From assembly GCF_012396365.1 (NCBI RefSeq), contig NZ_JAAXPG010000001.1:248001-312000 (forward strand): DNA of 64,000 bases, given 5' to 3'. Positions 27,801-37,045 of this stretch are shown in pieces (position 1 is the first letter of the stretch; each line of letters begins with the position of its first letter). Source of the DNA: Nocardiopsis alborubida (GTDB lineage Bacteria > Actinomycetota > Actinomycetes > Streptosporangiales > Streptosporangiaceae). The position numbers were made by a program, and so were the translations under genes. The notes below the pieces were generated by a model. It worked only from the letters and a program-made list of their open reading frames with translations. It made no database searches and was not told where the DNA came from.

Positions 27801-30800
27801 GGAGCTGGAGGGCCTGCGCGCCGAGGAGGTCGACCTGCCGCGCACCGCGGCCCTGGCCGACCTGGTCTTCGAGTACGCCGAACGCGACGGCGCCCTGCGC
27901 CTGTCCGTCGAGTACAACACCGACCTGTACGACGCCGGGCGCGTGGCGGCCCTGGCCGACTCCCTGTCCCGGCTGGCCGACGCCGTCGTCGCCGACCCCG
28001 GCCTGGACCTGGCCGCCCTGGACCTGCGCCCCGAGGCCGAACGCGCCCTCCTGGGATCCTGGGAGCACGCCCCCGCCCAGGACGCGCCCGCGTCCGTGAC
28101 CGCCGCGTTCGCCGAGCAGGCCGCCCGCACCCCCCGCGCCCCGGCCCTGGTAGGCGACTTCCCGGCGCTGACCTACGCCGAACTGGACACCCGCTCCGCC
28201 GACCTGGCACGCCTGCTGAGGGCGTGGGGAGTCGGCACGGAGGACGCCGTGCCCCTGCTGCTGGAGCGGGGGCCGCACGTGGTCACCGCGATGCTCGCGG
28301 TGCTGCGCGCCGGGGGCGCCTACGTCCCCGTCCACCCCGACGACCCGGCCGAACGCGTGGCCTGGACGGCCGCCCGCACCGGCGCGCGCGTCATCGTCAC
28401 CGACACCGCCTCGCGCTCCCGCCTGCCCGAGGGCACCGACGCGCGCGTGCTGGTCCTGGACGGGCCCGGCCCCTACCCGACCGTCCGGACCGAGGCCCCC
28501 CTGCCCGAGGCCGACCCGCGTGCGCTGGCCTACGTCATGCACACGTCCGGCTCCACCGGCGAGCCCAAGGGCGTGGCGGTCACGCACGCCGACGTGGTGG
28601 CCCTGGCGTGCGACTCCCGGTGGGGCGGAGGCCGTGACGAGCGCGTGCTGCTGCACTCCTCGCACGCCTTCGACGCGGCCACCTACGAGATCTGGACGCC
28701 GCTGCTGCGCGGCGGCGCCGTGGTCGTCGCACCGCCCGGACGCATGAGCGCCGAGGAGTTCGGCGCGCTGGCCCGCCGCCACCGGGTGACCTCCACCTTC
28801 GTCACCGCCGCGCTGTTCAACCTCTACGCCGCCCAGGACCCCTCCTGCTTCGCCCCGCTGCGCGAGGTCATCACGGGGGGCGAGGCCGCCAGCCCGGCGA
28901 GCGTGCACCGGGTGCTGCGGGCCTGCCCCGGCACGGCGGTCGCCAACGGCTACGGGCCCACCGAGACCACCACCTTCGCCGCCCACCACACCGCCGCGCG
29001 CACCGCCGAACCGGTGCGCACCGTCCCCGTCGGCACGCCCCTGGACGGCATGCGTGTTCGGGTGCTCGACACCCTCCTGCGACCGGTGCCCCCGGGCGCG
29101 GTCGGGGAGCTCTACGTGGGCGGGGCCGGGGTCGCCCGCGGCTACCTGGGGCGCCCGGGGCTGACCGCCGAGCGCTTCGTGGCCGACCCCTCGGGCGACG
29201 GCGAACGCCTCTACCGCACCGGCGACCTCGTGCTGTGGAACGGCTCCGGAGAGCTGGAGTACGTCGGGCGCGCCGACTCCCAGGTCAAGATCCGGGGCTT
29301 TCGCATCGAACCCGGCGAGGTCGAGGCCGCCCTGCTCGCGCTGGAGGGCGTCGCCGAGGCCGTCGCCCTCGTGCGCGCCGCACCCGGCGGCGGGCGCAGG
29401 CTCCTCGCCTACGCCGTGCCCTCGGAGGGGGAACCGGGCGAGGAGGCCGCGGAGGAGTGGCGCCGCGCCCTCGCCCGCACCCTGCCCGGCTACATGGTGC
29501 CCGCCGCCGTCGTGGTCCTGGACGCGCTGCCCCTGACCGCCAACGGCAAGGTCGACCACCGCGCACTCCCCGACCCCGGGCACGGCGGGGAGCACGCCGC
29601 CCCCCGCACCGACACCGAGCGGGTCCTGGCCGAGGTGTTCGCCTCCGTCCTGGCCGTGGAGCGCGTCGGTGTCCACGACGACTTCTTCGCCCTGGGCGGA
29701 GACTCCATCCTCAGCATCCAGATGGTCTCCCGCGCACGCGGGGCCGGTGTGGAGCTGAGCAGCCGCGACGTCTTCTCCCACCCCAGCGTCGCCGCCCTGG
29801 CCGAGGTGGCGCGCGTGCGGCGTCCCGGCGCGATCGGTGCCGGACCGGTGAGCGGCCCGCTCACCGCCACGCCCGTCATGGGCTGGTTCGACCGCACCCA
29901 CCCGGTGGCGCCCGACCACTTCGCCATGTCCGTGCTGCTCGACCTGGCCCAGCCCCTGGAACCGCGCGCCCTGCGCACCGCACTGGCCGCCCTCGCCGAC
30001 CACCACGACATGCTGCGCCTGCGGCGCGACGGCGACGGCCCGCGCGTGGCCGAACCCGGCACGGCCACCCCGCCCCTGAGCGTGGTCGACCTGTCCGGGC
30101 ACGAACCCGGGCGGGCCCGCCACCTGGCCGAGGAGAGCATTCGAGCCGCCCACGGCGGCCTCGACCTGGCCCGCGGCCCCGTCTTCGCCGCCGTCCTGCT
30201 CGACTCCGGCCCCGACGGCTCCCGGCTGCTGCTGACCGCCCACCACCTCGTCGTGGACGGGGTGTCCTGGCGGGTGCTGCTGGAGGACCTGGCCACCGCC
30301 TACCGCCAGGCCGCCGAGGGCGCGCCCGTGGACCCGGGGCCGCGCACCACGCCCTTCTCCGTGTGGGCCGACCGCCTGGCCCGGCACACCGCGCGGGGGG
30401 CCTTCGACGCCGAACTCGACACCTGGGCCGAGGTCGCCGCCGTCCGCGCCGAACTGCCCCGCGACCTCCCGGGCCGGGGCAACGGCCTGGTGCGCGACCA
30501 GCGGGTGGTCACCGCCGGGCTGTCCGAGGAGGACACCCGGCGCCTGCTGGGCGAGGCGCCCGCGGCCTTCCGCACCCGAGTCAACGACCTGCTGCTGTCC
30601 GCCCTGGGCCGGGTGCTGTGCGAGTGGACCGGTTCCGCGCGCGTGCCCGTGGACCTGGAGGGCCACGGCCGCGAGGACCTGTTCGAGGACCTGGACACCT
30701 CGCGCACGGTGGGCTGGTTCACCACCGTGTTCCCCGTCGTGCTCACCGGCGGACCCGACCGGACCGACCGCATCCGCGCCACCAAGGAGATGCTGCGCGC

Positions 30801-33800
30801 GGTCCCCGGCAACGGCCTGGGCTACGGCGCGCTGCGCCACCTGGGCACACCGGAGCAGCGGGTCCGCCTGGACCGCGACCCCGCGCCCGGCGTGAGCTTC
30901 AACTACCTGGGCCGCTTCGACACCGACCCCGGGCGGGGCGCCCTGCACACCGGGCTGCGGCTCAACCCCGGCGGCGAGCACTCCCCGGACGAGGAGCGCG
31001 CCCACCTGGTCGAGGTGGTGGGCCGCTTCGAGGGCGAGCGCCTGGTCTTCGACTGGTACCACGCCGCCACCGTCCACGACACGGCCACCGTGCGCCGCCT
31101 CGCCGAGGCCATGGCCGCCGAACTCGCCGCGCTGGCCGACCACTGCCTGGACCCCGCCCACGGCGGGGCCACCCCCTCCGACTTCCCGCTCGTGCGCCTG
31201 GAGCAGGACGAGGTCGACCGCCTCGTCGGCGACGGCCGCGACGTCCAGGACGTGTGGCCGCTCACCCCCATGCAGCAGGGCATGTTCTTCCACTCCGCCC
31301 TGGAACCCGACTCCGGCTCCTACCTGGAGCAGGTCGTCGTGGACCTGGACGGCGTGGGCGACCCCGGGGCCCTGGGCCGCGCCTGGCGGCGGGTGGTCGC
31401 GGCCACCCCCGTCCTGCGCGCCCGCGTGGCCTGGGAGGGACTGTCCGAACCGGTCCTGCTCGTGCACCGCGCCGTCCCCGTCGAGGTGCGCCACCTCGAC
31501 CTGCGCGGCGCGACGGAGGAGGAGCGCGGGCGGGCCCTGGCCGACCACCTGGCCCAGGACGCCGCCCGGGGCGTGGACCCCGTCCGCGACCCGCTCCTGC
31601 GCGTGGCCCTGCTGCGCACCGGCGACACCTCCGTGCGCCTGGTGTGGACCTTCCACCACCTCGTCCTGGACGGGTGGAGCCTGCCCCTGGTCCTGGAGGA
31701 CGTCCTGGCCGCCTACCGGGGCGGCGTCCCGGCCGCGCGCCCCGACTTCCGGGAGTACCTGCGCCGCCTGGCCGGACGCGACACCGGGGAGGGGCTCGCC
31801 TTCTGGCGGGGCGTGCTGGAGGGCGTGGCCGAGCCCACGCCGCTGCCCTACGACCGGCCGCCCGCCGCCCTGCGCGCCGCCCGCTCCAGCGCCCGCAGCG
31901 AAGCCGTCCTCGCGCCGGAGCGGGCGGGGGCCGTGCACGCCTTCGCCCGCGCCCACGGCCTGACCGTCAACGCCGTGGTCCAGGGCGCGTGGGCCCTGCT
32001 CCTGTCCGCGTACTCGGGGCGGACCGACGTCGTCTTCGGCGCCACCACCTCCGGGCGCCCCGACGACATGCCCGGTGTGGAGGCCGCGGTGGGCCTGTTC
32101 ATCAACACCCTGCCGGTGCGCGTGGCGGTCGACCCCGCCGAGCCCGTGGCGCGGTGGCTGCGCCGCCTCCAGGAGGACCAGGCGCGCTCGCGGGCCCAGG
32201 ACCACCTGTCGCTGGCGCGCGTGCAGGCCGAGGCCGGACTGCCCGGCGACACCCCGCTCTTCGACAGCGTCGTGGTGTTCGAGAACTACCCCGTGGACGA
32301 GGCGGCCGCAGCCGAACACGGGCTGCGGGTCCGGTTCGTCAACGCGGTGGAGGCCACCAACTACCCGCTCGCGCTGAGCGCCTACGCCTCCGACGGGCTG
32401 CGCCTGATCCTGGGGCACGATCCGGCGTGCTTCGACGCCGCGACCGCGGACCGCCTCCTGGAGGACCTGGAGCGCATCCTGGTATCGCTCACCGAGGACC
32501 CCGAACGCCCCCTGGGCCGAGTGGCCGGAGCCGACCCGGCCCGGTCGCTGGCCCTGGCCGACGGCGGAGGGGAGGGGCCGCCCGCCACCACCGTCACCGC
32601 CCTGTTCGCCGAGCGGGTCGCCCGCCACCCCGAGGCGACCGCCCTGGTCGGCGCGGACGGCGGGTGGACCTACGCGGAGTTGGACGCCGAGGCCGACCGG
32701 GTCGCCGACCGCCTGGCCGCGCTGGGCGTGGGCGCGGAGTCCCGGGTGCTGCTGCTCATGCCGCGTTCGCCGCGGGTGGTGGCCGCCATGCTCGGCGTCC
32801 TGCGCACGGGGGCCGCCTACGCGCCGCTGCACGAGACGGTTCCGGCGGAGCGGGTCGCCTCCCTGGCCCGCGCCCTGGGCGCGCGTGTGGCGGTGGCCGA
32901 TCCCGGCACGGCCGAACGCTGCGCGGACGTGGAGGCGGTGGTGGGCTACGCCGCCGACGGCACGCTGTCCGGGGCGGGCGAGGGCGCGCAGACCACGGTC
33001 CGCCGGGGCCCGGTGCACGGGCACACCGCCGCCTACGTCATGTTCACCTCGGGCTCCACGGGCACACCCAAGGGCGTGGTGGTCGACCACCGGGCCGTGG
33101 TCGCCCTCAGCGCCGACTCCCGCTGGCGCGAGGGGCACGACAGGGTGCTGTTCCACTCCCCGCACGCCTTCGACGCCGCCACCTACGAGGTCTGGGTGCC
33201 GCTGCTCAACGGCGGAACCGCGGTGGTGGCGGACGGGCCGGTCTCCGCCGACTCCCTGCGCGGACACACCGCCCGGCACGGGGTCAGCGCGGTCTTCCTC
33301 ACCACCGCACTGTTCAACCTCTTCGCCCAGCAGGACCCGGAGTGCTTCGCGGGGCTGCGCCAGCTGTGGACCGGCGGGGAAGCAGCCGACCCGGCCTCCC
33401 TCGCCCGCGTGCGCAGGGCGTGCCCCGACACAAAGCTGGTGCACGTGTACGGGCCCACCGAGGCCACCACCTTCGCCACGTGCACCCCGCTGAGCGCGGA
33501 GGAGGCCGACGCCGGGCACTGCCCGATCGGCCGCCCGATGGACGCCACCGGCGCCCACGTCCTGGACGCCGCGCTGCGCCCGGTTCCGCCCGGCGCGGTG
33601 GGCGAGCTGTACCTGTCCGGGCCGGGGACGGCGCGCGGCTACGACGGCCAGCCCGGCCTGACCGCCGAGCGCTTCGTGGCCGACCCCTTCGGCGACGGCG
33701 GGCGGCTCTACCGCACCGGCGACCTGGTGCGCTGGTCCGCCGAGGGGCGCCTGGTGTTCGTGGGCCGCGCGGACGGCCAGGTGAAGCTGCGCGGGTTCCG

Positions 33801-34335
33801 CATCGAGACGGGCGAGGTGGAGGCCGCCCTGCTCCGTGGGCCCGAGGTCGCCCAGGCCGTGGTGCTGGTGGCCGATGCGCCCACAGGGGGACGCCAGCTC
33901 GTCGCCTACGTCACCGGAGAGGAGGTGGACGCCGACTCGGTGCGCGAGCGCCTGTCCCGCGAGCTGCCCGCCTACATGGTGCCCGCGGCCGTCACCGCGC
34001 TGGAGGCGCTGCCGCTCAACGCCAACGGCAAGGTGGACCGCGCCCGCCTGCCCGAACCCGCCTGGGCGCGCGCCGCCGCGCCCGTCCACGTCGAGCCGGG
34101 CACCCCCACCGAGGAGGCCGTGGCCGAGGTGTGGGGGCGCGCACTGGGGCTGGAGCGCATCGGGCGCGACGACAACTTCTTCGACATCGGCGGGGACTCG
34201 GTGCGCAGCCTCCAGGTGGTGCGCGAGGTCGAACGCCTGCTGGACGTCACGGTGCCCACCCGGCTGCTGTTCGACCACCAGACGGTGCGCGCCTACGCCG
34301 AGGCGGTGGAGGACGTGCTGCTGGAACAGATGTGA
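24850..34335 (+). CDS. Nonribosomal peptide synthetase, three modules: A-T-C-A-T-E-C-A-T
   Basis: 3161 residues. Approximate domains: A1 25-510 ([10 protein letters not shown] near 192), T1 540-605 (LGGDSILA near 571), C 625-1060 (HHIACDGWS near 760), A2 1080-1560, T2 1585-1650 (LGGDSILS near 1615), E 1665-2110 ([10 protein letters not shown] near 1797, [10 protein letters not shown] near 1937), C 2125-2555 (HHLVLDGWS near 2268), A3 2575-3060 and T3 3085-3155 (IGGDSVRS near 3113). It starts with A-T and so is the initiating enzyme, and ends with a bare carrier domain that must hand over to the other synthetase's condensation domain. Pocket codes read by hand: DAYFIGGTFK, DAYFIGGTFK and DAYFWGVTFK (aliphatic-like). 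GTG 24850 follows AGGAG at seven bases. The 58 extra codons open upstream are Pro/Arg-rich and unlike a synthetase. No thioesterase. Confidence 0.95.
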   Translation: MLSSQESTRLALDPADTVSPSSVPEAFAGQAARTPDAPALLGGFPAVTYAELDARSAGLARLLLAHGLGSEGTVLLALERGPHVVTAMLAVLRAGGAYVPVHPDEPADRVLAAAERTGARLVLTDRVLGPRLPARLADLARILDLDAEGGGDGRDGASGDGATTGGVAGDAPSGPELPAPHPGALAYVMHTSGSTGEPKGVAVTHADVVALARDPRWGGGRDSRVLFHSSHAFDAATYEIWTPLLRGGAVVVAPPQRLTAGDFGALARRHGVTSTFVTAALFDLFAAQDPSCFAPLREVIAGGEAVPPGAVRAVLDACPGTAVANGYGPTETTTFATHFAVDRDRPPLLSVPVGTPLDGVRARVLDDRLAPVAPGRVGELYVGGAGVARGYLGRPGLTAERFVADPLGSGERLYRTGDLVRWNADGLLEYVGRADSQIKIRGFRIEPGEVEAALLAQEGVAQALVTVREDAPGARVLVGYVVGTADTEALRGRLADRLPAYMVPTAVVSLEALPLTANGKVDHRALPAPAVRAAADHVEPREGAERVAAEEFAAALGLERVGARDDFFALGGDSILAARVAWRLGERLGTGLDPRALFRHPTPEGIAAAEDAGRHEEPLTPAGRGRPLPLSAAQRRLWFLHQLDGDSAEYHTGSAFRLRGPLDVPALGRAVELLQERHEALRTTYDTVDGEPVQYVRAPRADLLTVREISPTDPAGREEELHRHLLREVDTPFDLVAGPPTRALLLRLDDRDHVLVLSTHHIACDGWSVDLLHRDLAAYYRAAVRGEEADTRAEIDYADFAVWEQGRWEGAEARRRLEHWARTLEDVPPLAVPTDRPRPARRTTAGAVHRTSLTPDQLRGLRALGGECGATLFATLAALTQAVLSAASGSADVALGAASAGRDHPQLEDVVGFFVNPVVLRSRLRPGTTAAAFVGQVRAEADAALAHEMPFDRVVDALVTERDPARGPLFQALMVLQNAHTGGLELEGLRAEEVDLPRTAALADLVFEYAERDGALRLSVEYNTDLYDAGRVAALADSLSRLADAVVADPGLDLAALDLRPEAERALLGSWEHAPAQDAPASVTAAFAEQAARTPRAPALVGDFPALTYAELDTRSADLARLLRAWGVGTEDAVPLLLERGPHVVTAMLAVLRAGGAYVPVHPDDPAERVAWTAARTGARVIVTDTASRSRLPEGTDARVLVLDGPGPYPTVRTEAPLPEADPRALAYVMHTSGSTGEPKGVAVTHADVVALACDSRWGGGRDERVLLHSSHAFDAATYEIWTPLLRGGAVVVAPPGRMSAEEFGALARRHRVTSTFVTAALFNLYAAQDPSCFAPLREVITGGEAASPASVHRVLRACPGTAVANGYGPTETTTFAAHHTAARTAEPVRTVPVGTPLDGMRVRVLDTLLRPVPPGAVGELYVGGAGVARGYLGRPGLTAERFVADPSGDGERLYRTGDLVLWNGSGELEYVGRADSQVKIRGFRIEPGEVEAALLALEGVAEAVALVRAAPGGGRRLLAYAVPSEGEPGEEAAEEWRRALARTLPGYMVPAAVVVLDALPLTANGKVDHRALPDPGHGGEHAAPRTDTERVLAEVFASVLAVERVGVHDDFFALGGDSILSIQMVSRARGAGVELSSRDVFSHPSVAALAEVARVRRPGAIGAGPVSGPLTATPVMGWFDRTHPVAPDHFAMSVLLDLAQPLEPRALRTALAALADHHDMLRLRRDGDGPRVAEPGTATPPLSVVDLSGHEPGRARHLAEESIRAAHGGLDLARGPVFAAVLLDSGPDGSRLLLTAHHLVVDGVSWRVLLEDLATAYRQAAEGAPVDPGPRTTPFSVWADRLARHTARGAFDAELDTWAEVAAVRAELPRDLPGRGNGLVRDQRVVTAGLSEEDTRRLLGEAPAAFRTRVNDLLLSALGRVLCEWTGSARVPVDLEGHGREDLFEDLDTSRTVGWFTTVFPVVLTGGPDRTDRIRATKEMLRAVPGNGLGYGALRHLGTPEQRVRLDRDPAPGVSFNYLGRFDTDPGRGALHTGLRLNPGGEHSPDEERAHLVEVVGRFEGERLVFDWYHAATVHDTATVRRLAEAMAAELAALADHCLDPAHGGATPSDFPLVRLEQDEVDRLVGDGRDVQDVWPLTPMQQGMFFHSALEPDSGSYLEQVVVDLDGVGDPGALGRAWRRVVAATPVLRARVAWEGLSEPVLLVHRAVPVEVRHLDLRGATEEERGRALADHLAQDAARGVDPVRDPLLRVALLRTGDTSVRLVWTFHHLVLDGWSLPLVLEDVLAAYRGGVPAARPDFREYLRRLAGRDTGEGLAFWRGVLEGVAEPTPLPYDRPPAALRAARSSARSEAVLAPERAGAVHAFARAHGLTVNAVVQGAWALLLSAYSGRTDVVFGATTSGRPDDMPGVEAAVGLFINTLPVRVAVDPAEPVARWLRRLQEDQARSRAQDHLSLARVQAEAGLPGDTPLFDSVVVFENYPVDEAAAAEHGLRVRFVNAVEATNYPLALSAYASDGLRLILGHDPACFDAATADRLLEDLERILVSLTEDPERPLGRVAGADPARSLALADGGGEGPPATTVTALFAERVARHPEATALVGADGGWTYAELDAEADRVADRLAALGVGAESRVLLLMPRSPRVVAAMLGVLRTGAAYAPLHETVPAERVASLARALGARVAVADPGTAERCADVEAVVGYAADGTLSGAGEGAQTTVRRGPVHGHTAAYVMFTSGSTGTPKGVVVDHRAVVALSADSRWREGHDRVLFHSPHAFDAATYEVWVPLLNGGTAVVADGPVSADSLRGHTARHGVSAVFLTTALFNLFAQQDPECFAGLRQLWTGGEAADPASLARVRRACPDTKLVHVYGPTEATTFATCTPLSAEEADAGHCPIGRPMDATGAHVLDAALRPVPPGAVGELYLSGPGTARGYDGQPGLTAERFVADPFGDGGRLYRTGDLVRWSAEGRLVFVGRADGQVKLRGFRIETGEVEAALLRGPEVAQAVVLVADAPTGGRQLVAYVTGEEVDADSVRERLSRELPAYMVPAAVTALEALPLNANGKVDRARLPEPAWARAAAPVHVEPGTPTEEAVAEVWGRALGLERIGRDDNFFDIGGDSVRSLQVVREVERLLDVTVPTRLLFDHQTVRAYAEAVEDVLLEQM
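25081..25163 (+). repeat. Adenylation-domain repeat block, copy 1
   Basis: These 83 bases are identical to 28261-28343 in the next module of the same gene. The block encodes the conserved helix [18 protein letters not shown] and the YVPVHPD after it. Conservation of third codon positions over this length points to recent sequence exchange rather than protein constraint. Confidence 0.85.
28247..28346 (+). repeat. 100-bp block shared by adenylation domains on both strands
   Basis: Identical to 17370-17469 (minus). Its 28261-28343 part is also identical to 25081-25163. Copies on opposite strands form a long inverted repeat of about 11 kb spacing that could support inversion or gene conversion. 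Confidence 0.85.
28654..28736 (+). repeat. Second adenylation-domain repeat block
   Basis: Identical over 83 bases to 25531-25613. It covers the A4 region ([14 protein letters not shown]), which holds specificity positions 235, 236 and 239, so the exchange also copies part of the substrate pocket. Confidence 0.85.
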
Positions 34336-34377
34336 CGCGGGTCGCGGGCCCCGCCGACCGGCGGCGCCCGGGGCGGT

Positions 34378-35754
34378 TCAGCGGGCGCGGCGCGCCCGCC
34401 CGCGTGCGCCGGGCAGGGCCACGTGCCCCTTGGTGACGAGGTGGAACCGCTCCAGGCCGGGGCACTGCACCTGCACCACGACGGTGCCGTGCTCCATCGT
34501 CCGCAGCGGGTGGGCCGCGACGCGGTGCCCGGCCGCCGCCAGCCGTTCGACGACGGCGGCCCGCTGGAGGGGCACACCGGTGCCGGGCGGGACGGTCTCG
34601 GGCGGCACCGCGCCCGTCGGCGCCCCGCCGATCCGGTCGGAGAAGTCCAGCATGGCGCAGGCCAGGAGCCGGGGATGTCCGGCGAGCCTGGCGCCGACCC
34701 CGGCGGCGACGTCGTGGTCGGCGACCAGGCGCGCGAACGGACCGGAGCGGTCCGGCGCCGCCGACTGCTCGGCCACGACCCGGGCGAGCAGCTCGCCCTG
34801 GACGAACTCGGTGACGGCGCGCTCCACGGCCAGTTCGCCCGACAGGGAGGCGCCCAGGCCGTAGCGGTGGTCCGGGGCGCCGCTACGGCGTTCGGGGGCG
34901 TAGGCCATGACCACGGGCACGCCGAGGTCGGTGGTCAGGTCGAGCAGGACCACCGGGCCGCCGACGAGGTCGCGGGCGCGGTCCAGGTGGGCGCGCAGGC
35001 GGCCGGGCAGCGCCTCGCGGGGCACGCGCGCGGGCATCGGGCCGCCGTCGTAGACGGAGCGCAGCAGGAACAGCGAGAACGCGTCGCGCTCCACCCACTC
35101 GTTCAGGGCGTGCAGGAGCGCCTCGTCGCGGGTGGCCCCGATCGCGCAGCCGGAGTTGACGCTGTAGGACATCGCCGACCGGTACTCGGCGGTGTCGCCC
35201 AGGGCGCGGCGGGCCTTCGCCGCCTCCCCGCCCGGGACCGGGTACCACGGTGCCCACAGGAACACGGGGACGTCGACAGGCGGGCCGCCGTCGAGCGCCT
35301 CGTGGCGCACGCAGGCCACCCGCGCGCCCTTCTGCGCGGCCACGTCGCGGACCGCCCGGTCGGAGGCGAAGGGCCCCTCGGCGAGTTCCGCGGCGTCCAC
35401 CAGGCGCACCGGCAGCGTCTCCAGGACGGTGGGGCCGGTGAACGCGTGCTCCAGGGCCTCGAACTGCGCGCCGACGCGCGCGGGGGCGCCGGGCCCCTTG
35501 CCCGCGCCGAGTCCGTAGGGGACCTCCGATCCGTCGGCGTCCCACAGGCCGCACTGGACGGCGGTCGGTTCGCGGTCGTCGAGCACCCGGTAGCGGGCGC
35601 TCCAGCCGAGGGCGCCCACCTCGGCGCGGACCCGCCGCTCCGCCTCGTCCAGCGTGAGTTCGCGCTCCCGGGTCCCGGACCAGCTTCCGGAACCCGGACC
35701 GGGGAGCGGGGAGGTCCGCTCCCCGGACACGGTGATCCACGCGGATCGCGTCAC
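34378..35754 (-). CDS. Stand-alone YcaO-domain peptide-modifying enzyme
   Basis: 458 residues. YcaO enzymes use ATP to activate peptide backbone amides, giving azolines, thioamides or amidines. Three nucleotide-binding segments are visible: GLGAGKGPGAPARVGAQFEA (about 85-104), SGCAIGATRDEALLHALNEW followed by VERDA, and GLGASLSGELAVERAVTEF. The C terminus ends in a basic GARGRARRAR and lacks the PxPxP tail of azoline-forming cyclodehydratases. No partner E1-like (ThiF) protein, TfuA or dehydrogenase is encoded nearby. GTG 35754 starts four bases after the stop of a 31-residue peptide gene whose end supplies a GGAG ribosome site, so the two are probably coupled. Reaction unknown; azole or amidine formation is an inference. 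It converges on the synthetase at 34335. Confidence 0.85.
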   Translation of the reverse strand: MTRSAWITVSGERTSPLPGPGSGSWSGTRERELTLDEAERRVRAEVGALGWSARYRVLDDREPTAVQCGLWDADGSEVPYGLGAGKGPGAPARVGAQFEALEHAFTGPTVLETLPVRLVDAAELAEGPFASDRAVRDVAAQKGARVACVRHEALDGGPPVDVPVFLWAPWYPVPGGEAAKARRALGDTAEYRSAMSYSVNSGCAIGATRDEALLHALNEWVERDAFSLFLLRSVYDGGPMPARVPREALPGRLRAHLDRARDLVGGPVVLLDLTTDLGVPVVMAYAPERRSGAPDHRYGLGASLSGELAVERAVTEFVQGELLARVVAEQSAAPDRSGPFARLVADHDVAAGVGARLAGHPRLLACAMLDFSDRIGGAPTGAVPPETVPPGTGVPLQRAAVVERLAAAGHRVAAHPLRTMEHGTVVVQVQCPGLERFHLVTKGHVALPGARGRARRAR

Positions 35755-35758
35755 CGCG

Positions 35759-35854
35759 CTACTCCGCGGTCTCCTCGTCCAGTTCCTCGACGGCCGGGGC
35801 GATCTCGTCCGCGCTCTCCAGCGGGGCGGTCCACTCGTATCCTGCGCAGGCCAT
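35759..35854 (-). CDS. Candidate RiPP precursor peptide, 31 residues
   Basis: An ATG frame with GAGGAG eight bases upstream, ending four bases before the YcaO start. The N-terminal half starts MACAGYEWTAP and contains the only Cys, Tyr and Trp; the rest is acidic and helix-prone (ending EELDEETAE). That is the reverse of the usual leader-core order and recalls bottromycin-type precursors, where an N-terminal core is followed by a C-terminal follower. It is too short for routine gene calling. The position and ribosome site make it a real gene in my view; the precursor role is inferred. Confidence 0.65.
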   Translation of the reverse strand: MACAGYEWTAPLESADEIAPAVEELDEETAE

Positions 35855-35929
35855 GTTGCGGCTCCTCGGCGGTAGACACACGGGGCGCGTACGGGGTTGT
35901 CCGCGCCCCCGTCCTGCCTACCCCGCGAG

Positions 35930-35943
35930 GTGACTCCCGTCAC
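35930..35943. promoter_or_regulatory. Palindrome in the divergent YcaO/methyltransferase promoter region
   Basis: GTGAC and GTCAC arms around TCCC, midway in the 184-bp gap between the peptide gene (minus) and the methyltransferase (plus). A possible shared operator or promoter element; no further support. Confidence 0.35.
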
Positions 35944-36038
35944 TCGAAAAGCGGGAGAAATGACCGATCCGCCAGTTTCGGTACGGGGTCCCACAGGTCG
36001 GGGGTGCGTCCGTGCGCCGCGGGTGGCACACTCGCGCC

Positions 36039-36971
36039 ATGGCCGACGCCCCATCCGACCCACACGACCCGGCCGCCCGTGTCGACGCCTGGCTCAACGG
36101 AGCCTGGATGGTCGCGGCGCTCGCCGCCGCCGCGGAGGGCGCGCCGCTGTCGCGCGAGCACGGCGGGCTGCTGGCCGCCGCGGGGTGCGCGGAACCCGAC
36201 GGCGACGGGTGGCGGCTGCTCCCGGCCTACCGCGACGTCATCGCGGGCCCGGCCGGGGAGCCGTCCGCCTTCCCCCGCAGGGTCGCTCGGCAGCTGTCCC
36301 AGGCCGCCGACGCCGCCCTGGGAGTGGAGGACCACGCGGCGGAGGACGACGCGGCCTTCCTGGCCGAGGGCGCCGCCTCGGGGCGTCGGATGGCGGACTT
36401 CCTGAACCTGCTGGAAGCGCGCGTTCCGGGGTTCGGGGACCTCCTCGGCCGGGACGGCCTGCGCTTCCTCGACGCGGGAACCGGGATCGGCGCCATCGCG
36501 GCCGCGGTCCTGGACCGCGTCCCCGGATCCCGTGCGGTCGGACTCGACGTCCAGCCCCGGGCACTGCGCCTGGCCGAGCGCCACCTGGGCGAACGCGGGC
36601 TGCGCGACCGGGTCGAGCTGCGCCTGCTCGACGTGGCCGGACTGTCCGAGACCGGGTCCTACGACCTGGCCTGGCTTCCCCTCGCGGCGCTCCCTCCCGA
36701 CGCCGTCGCGCGGGCGCTGCCGCGCGTGCGCGAGGCCCTGCGCCCCGGGGCCTGGCTGCTCACCGCGACCGTGCTGCGCGACGACCCCGGCGACGCCCCG
36801 GACGGCGGGGTGCGCGACGCGGTGGTGCGCTGGCGGATGTCCCGCAGCCGGATCACCCCGTGGGGACCGCGGGAGGCCGCGCGCGAACTGTCCGCCGCGG
36901 GCTACCGGGACGTGCGGCGGGTGGCCACGTCCGAGCCAGCCCTCACCCTGCTCGTCGCCCGCACGCCCTGA
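36039..36971 (+). CDS. Class I SAM-dependent methyltransferase
   Basis: 310 residues. The Rossmann SAM motif FLDAGTGIGAIAAAV lies near 145-160, followed by motif II with the ribose-binding acidic residue in AVGLDVQPRALRLA. The N-terminal 130 residues are helical, with an O-methyltransferase-like winged-helix look (WLNGAWMVAALAAAAEGAPL), and the C-terminal part has the late strand ALTLLVARTP. Substrate unknown. It is divergent from the YcaO-peptide pair and converges on the dehydrogenase gene, so it could act on the YcaO product, the nonribosomal peptide, or neither. The ATG at 36039 gives the expected N terminus; ribosome site weak. Confidence 0.82.
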   Translation: MADAPSDPHDPAARVDAWLNGAWMVAALAAAAEGAPLSREHGGLLAAAGCAEPDGDGWRLLPAYRDVIAGPAGEPSAFPRRVARQLSQAADAALGVEDHAAEDDAAFLAEGAASGRRMADFLNLLEARVPGFGDLLGRDGLRFLDAGTGIGAIAAAVLDRVPGSRAVGLDVQPRALRLAERHLGERGLRDRVELRLLDVAGLSETGSYDLAWLPLAALPPDAVARALPRVREALRPGAWLLTATVLRDDPGDAPDGGVRDAVVRWRMSRSRITPWGPREAARELSAAGYRDVRRVATSEPALTLLVARTP

Positions 36972-37045
36972 ACCGCGGGCCCGCCGCCGGGGCCACCCCG
37001 CACATGCCCCGCTCGTCGTCCGCGCGCCCCGACCCTCCCCGCGCG

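Noticed and set aside
27544..34278. A 2244-residue minus-strand open frame across the second synthetase
   Set aside because: Antisense shadow of a gene with all NRPS motifs on the plus strand; no ribosome site or domain.
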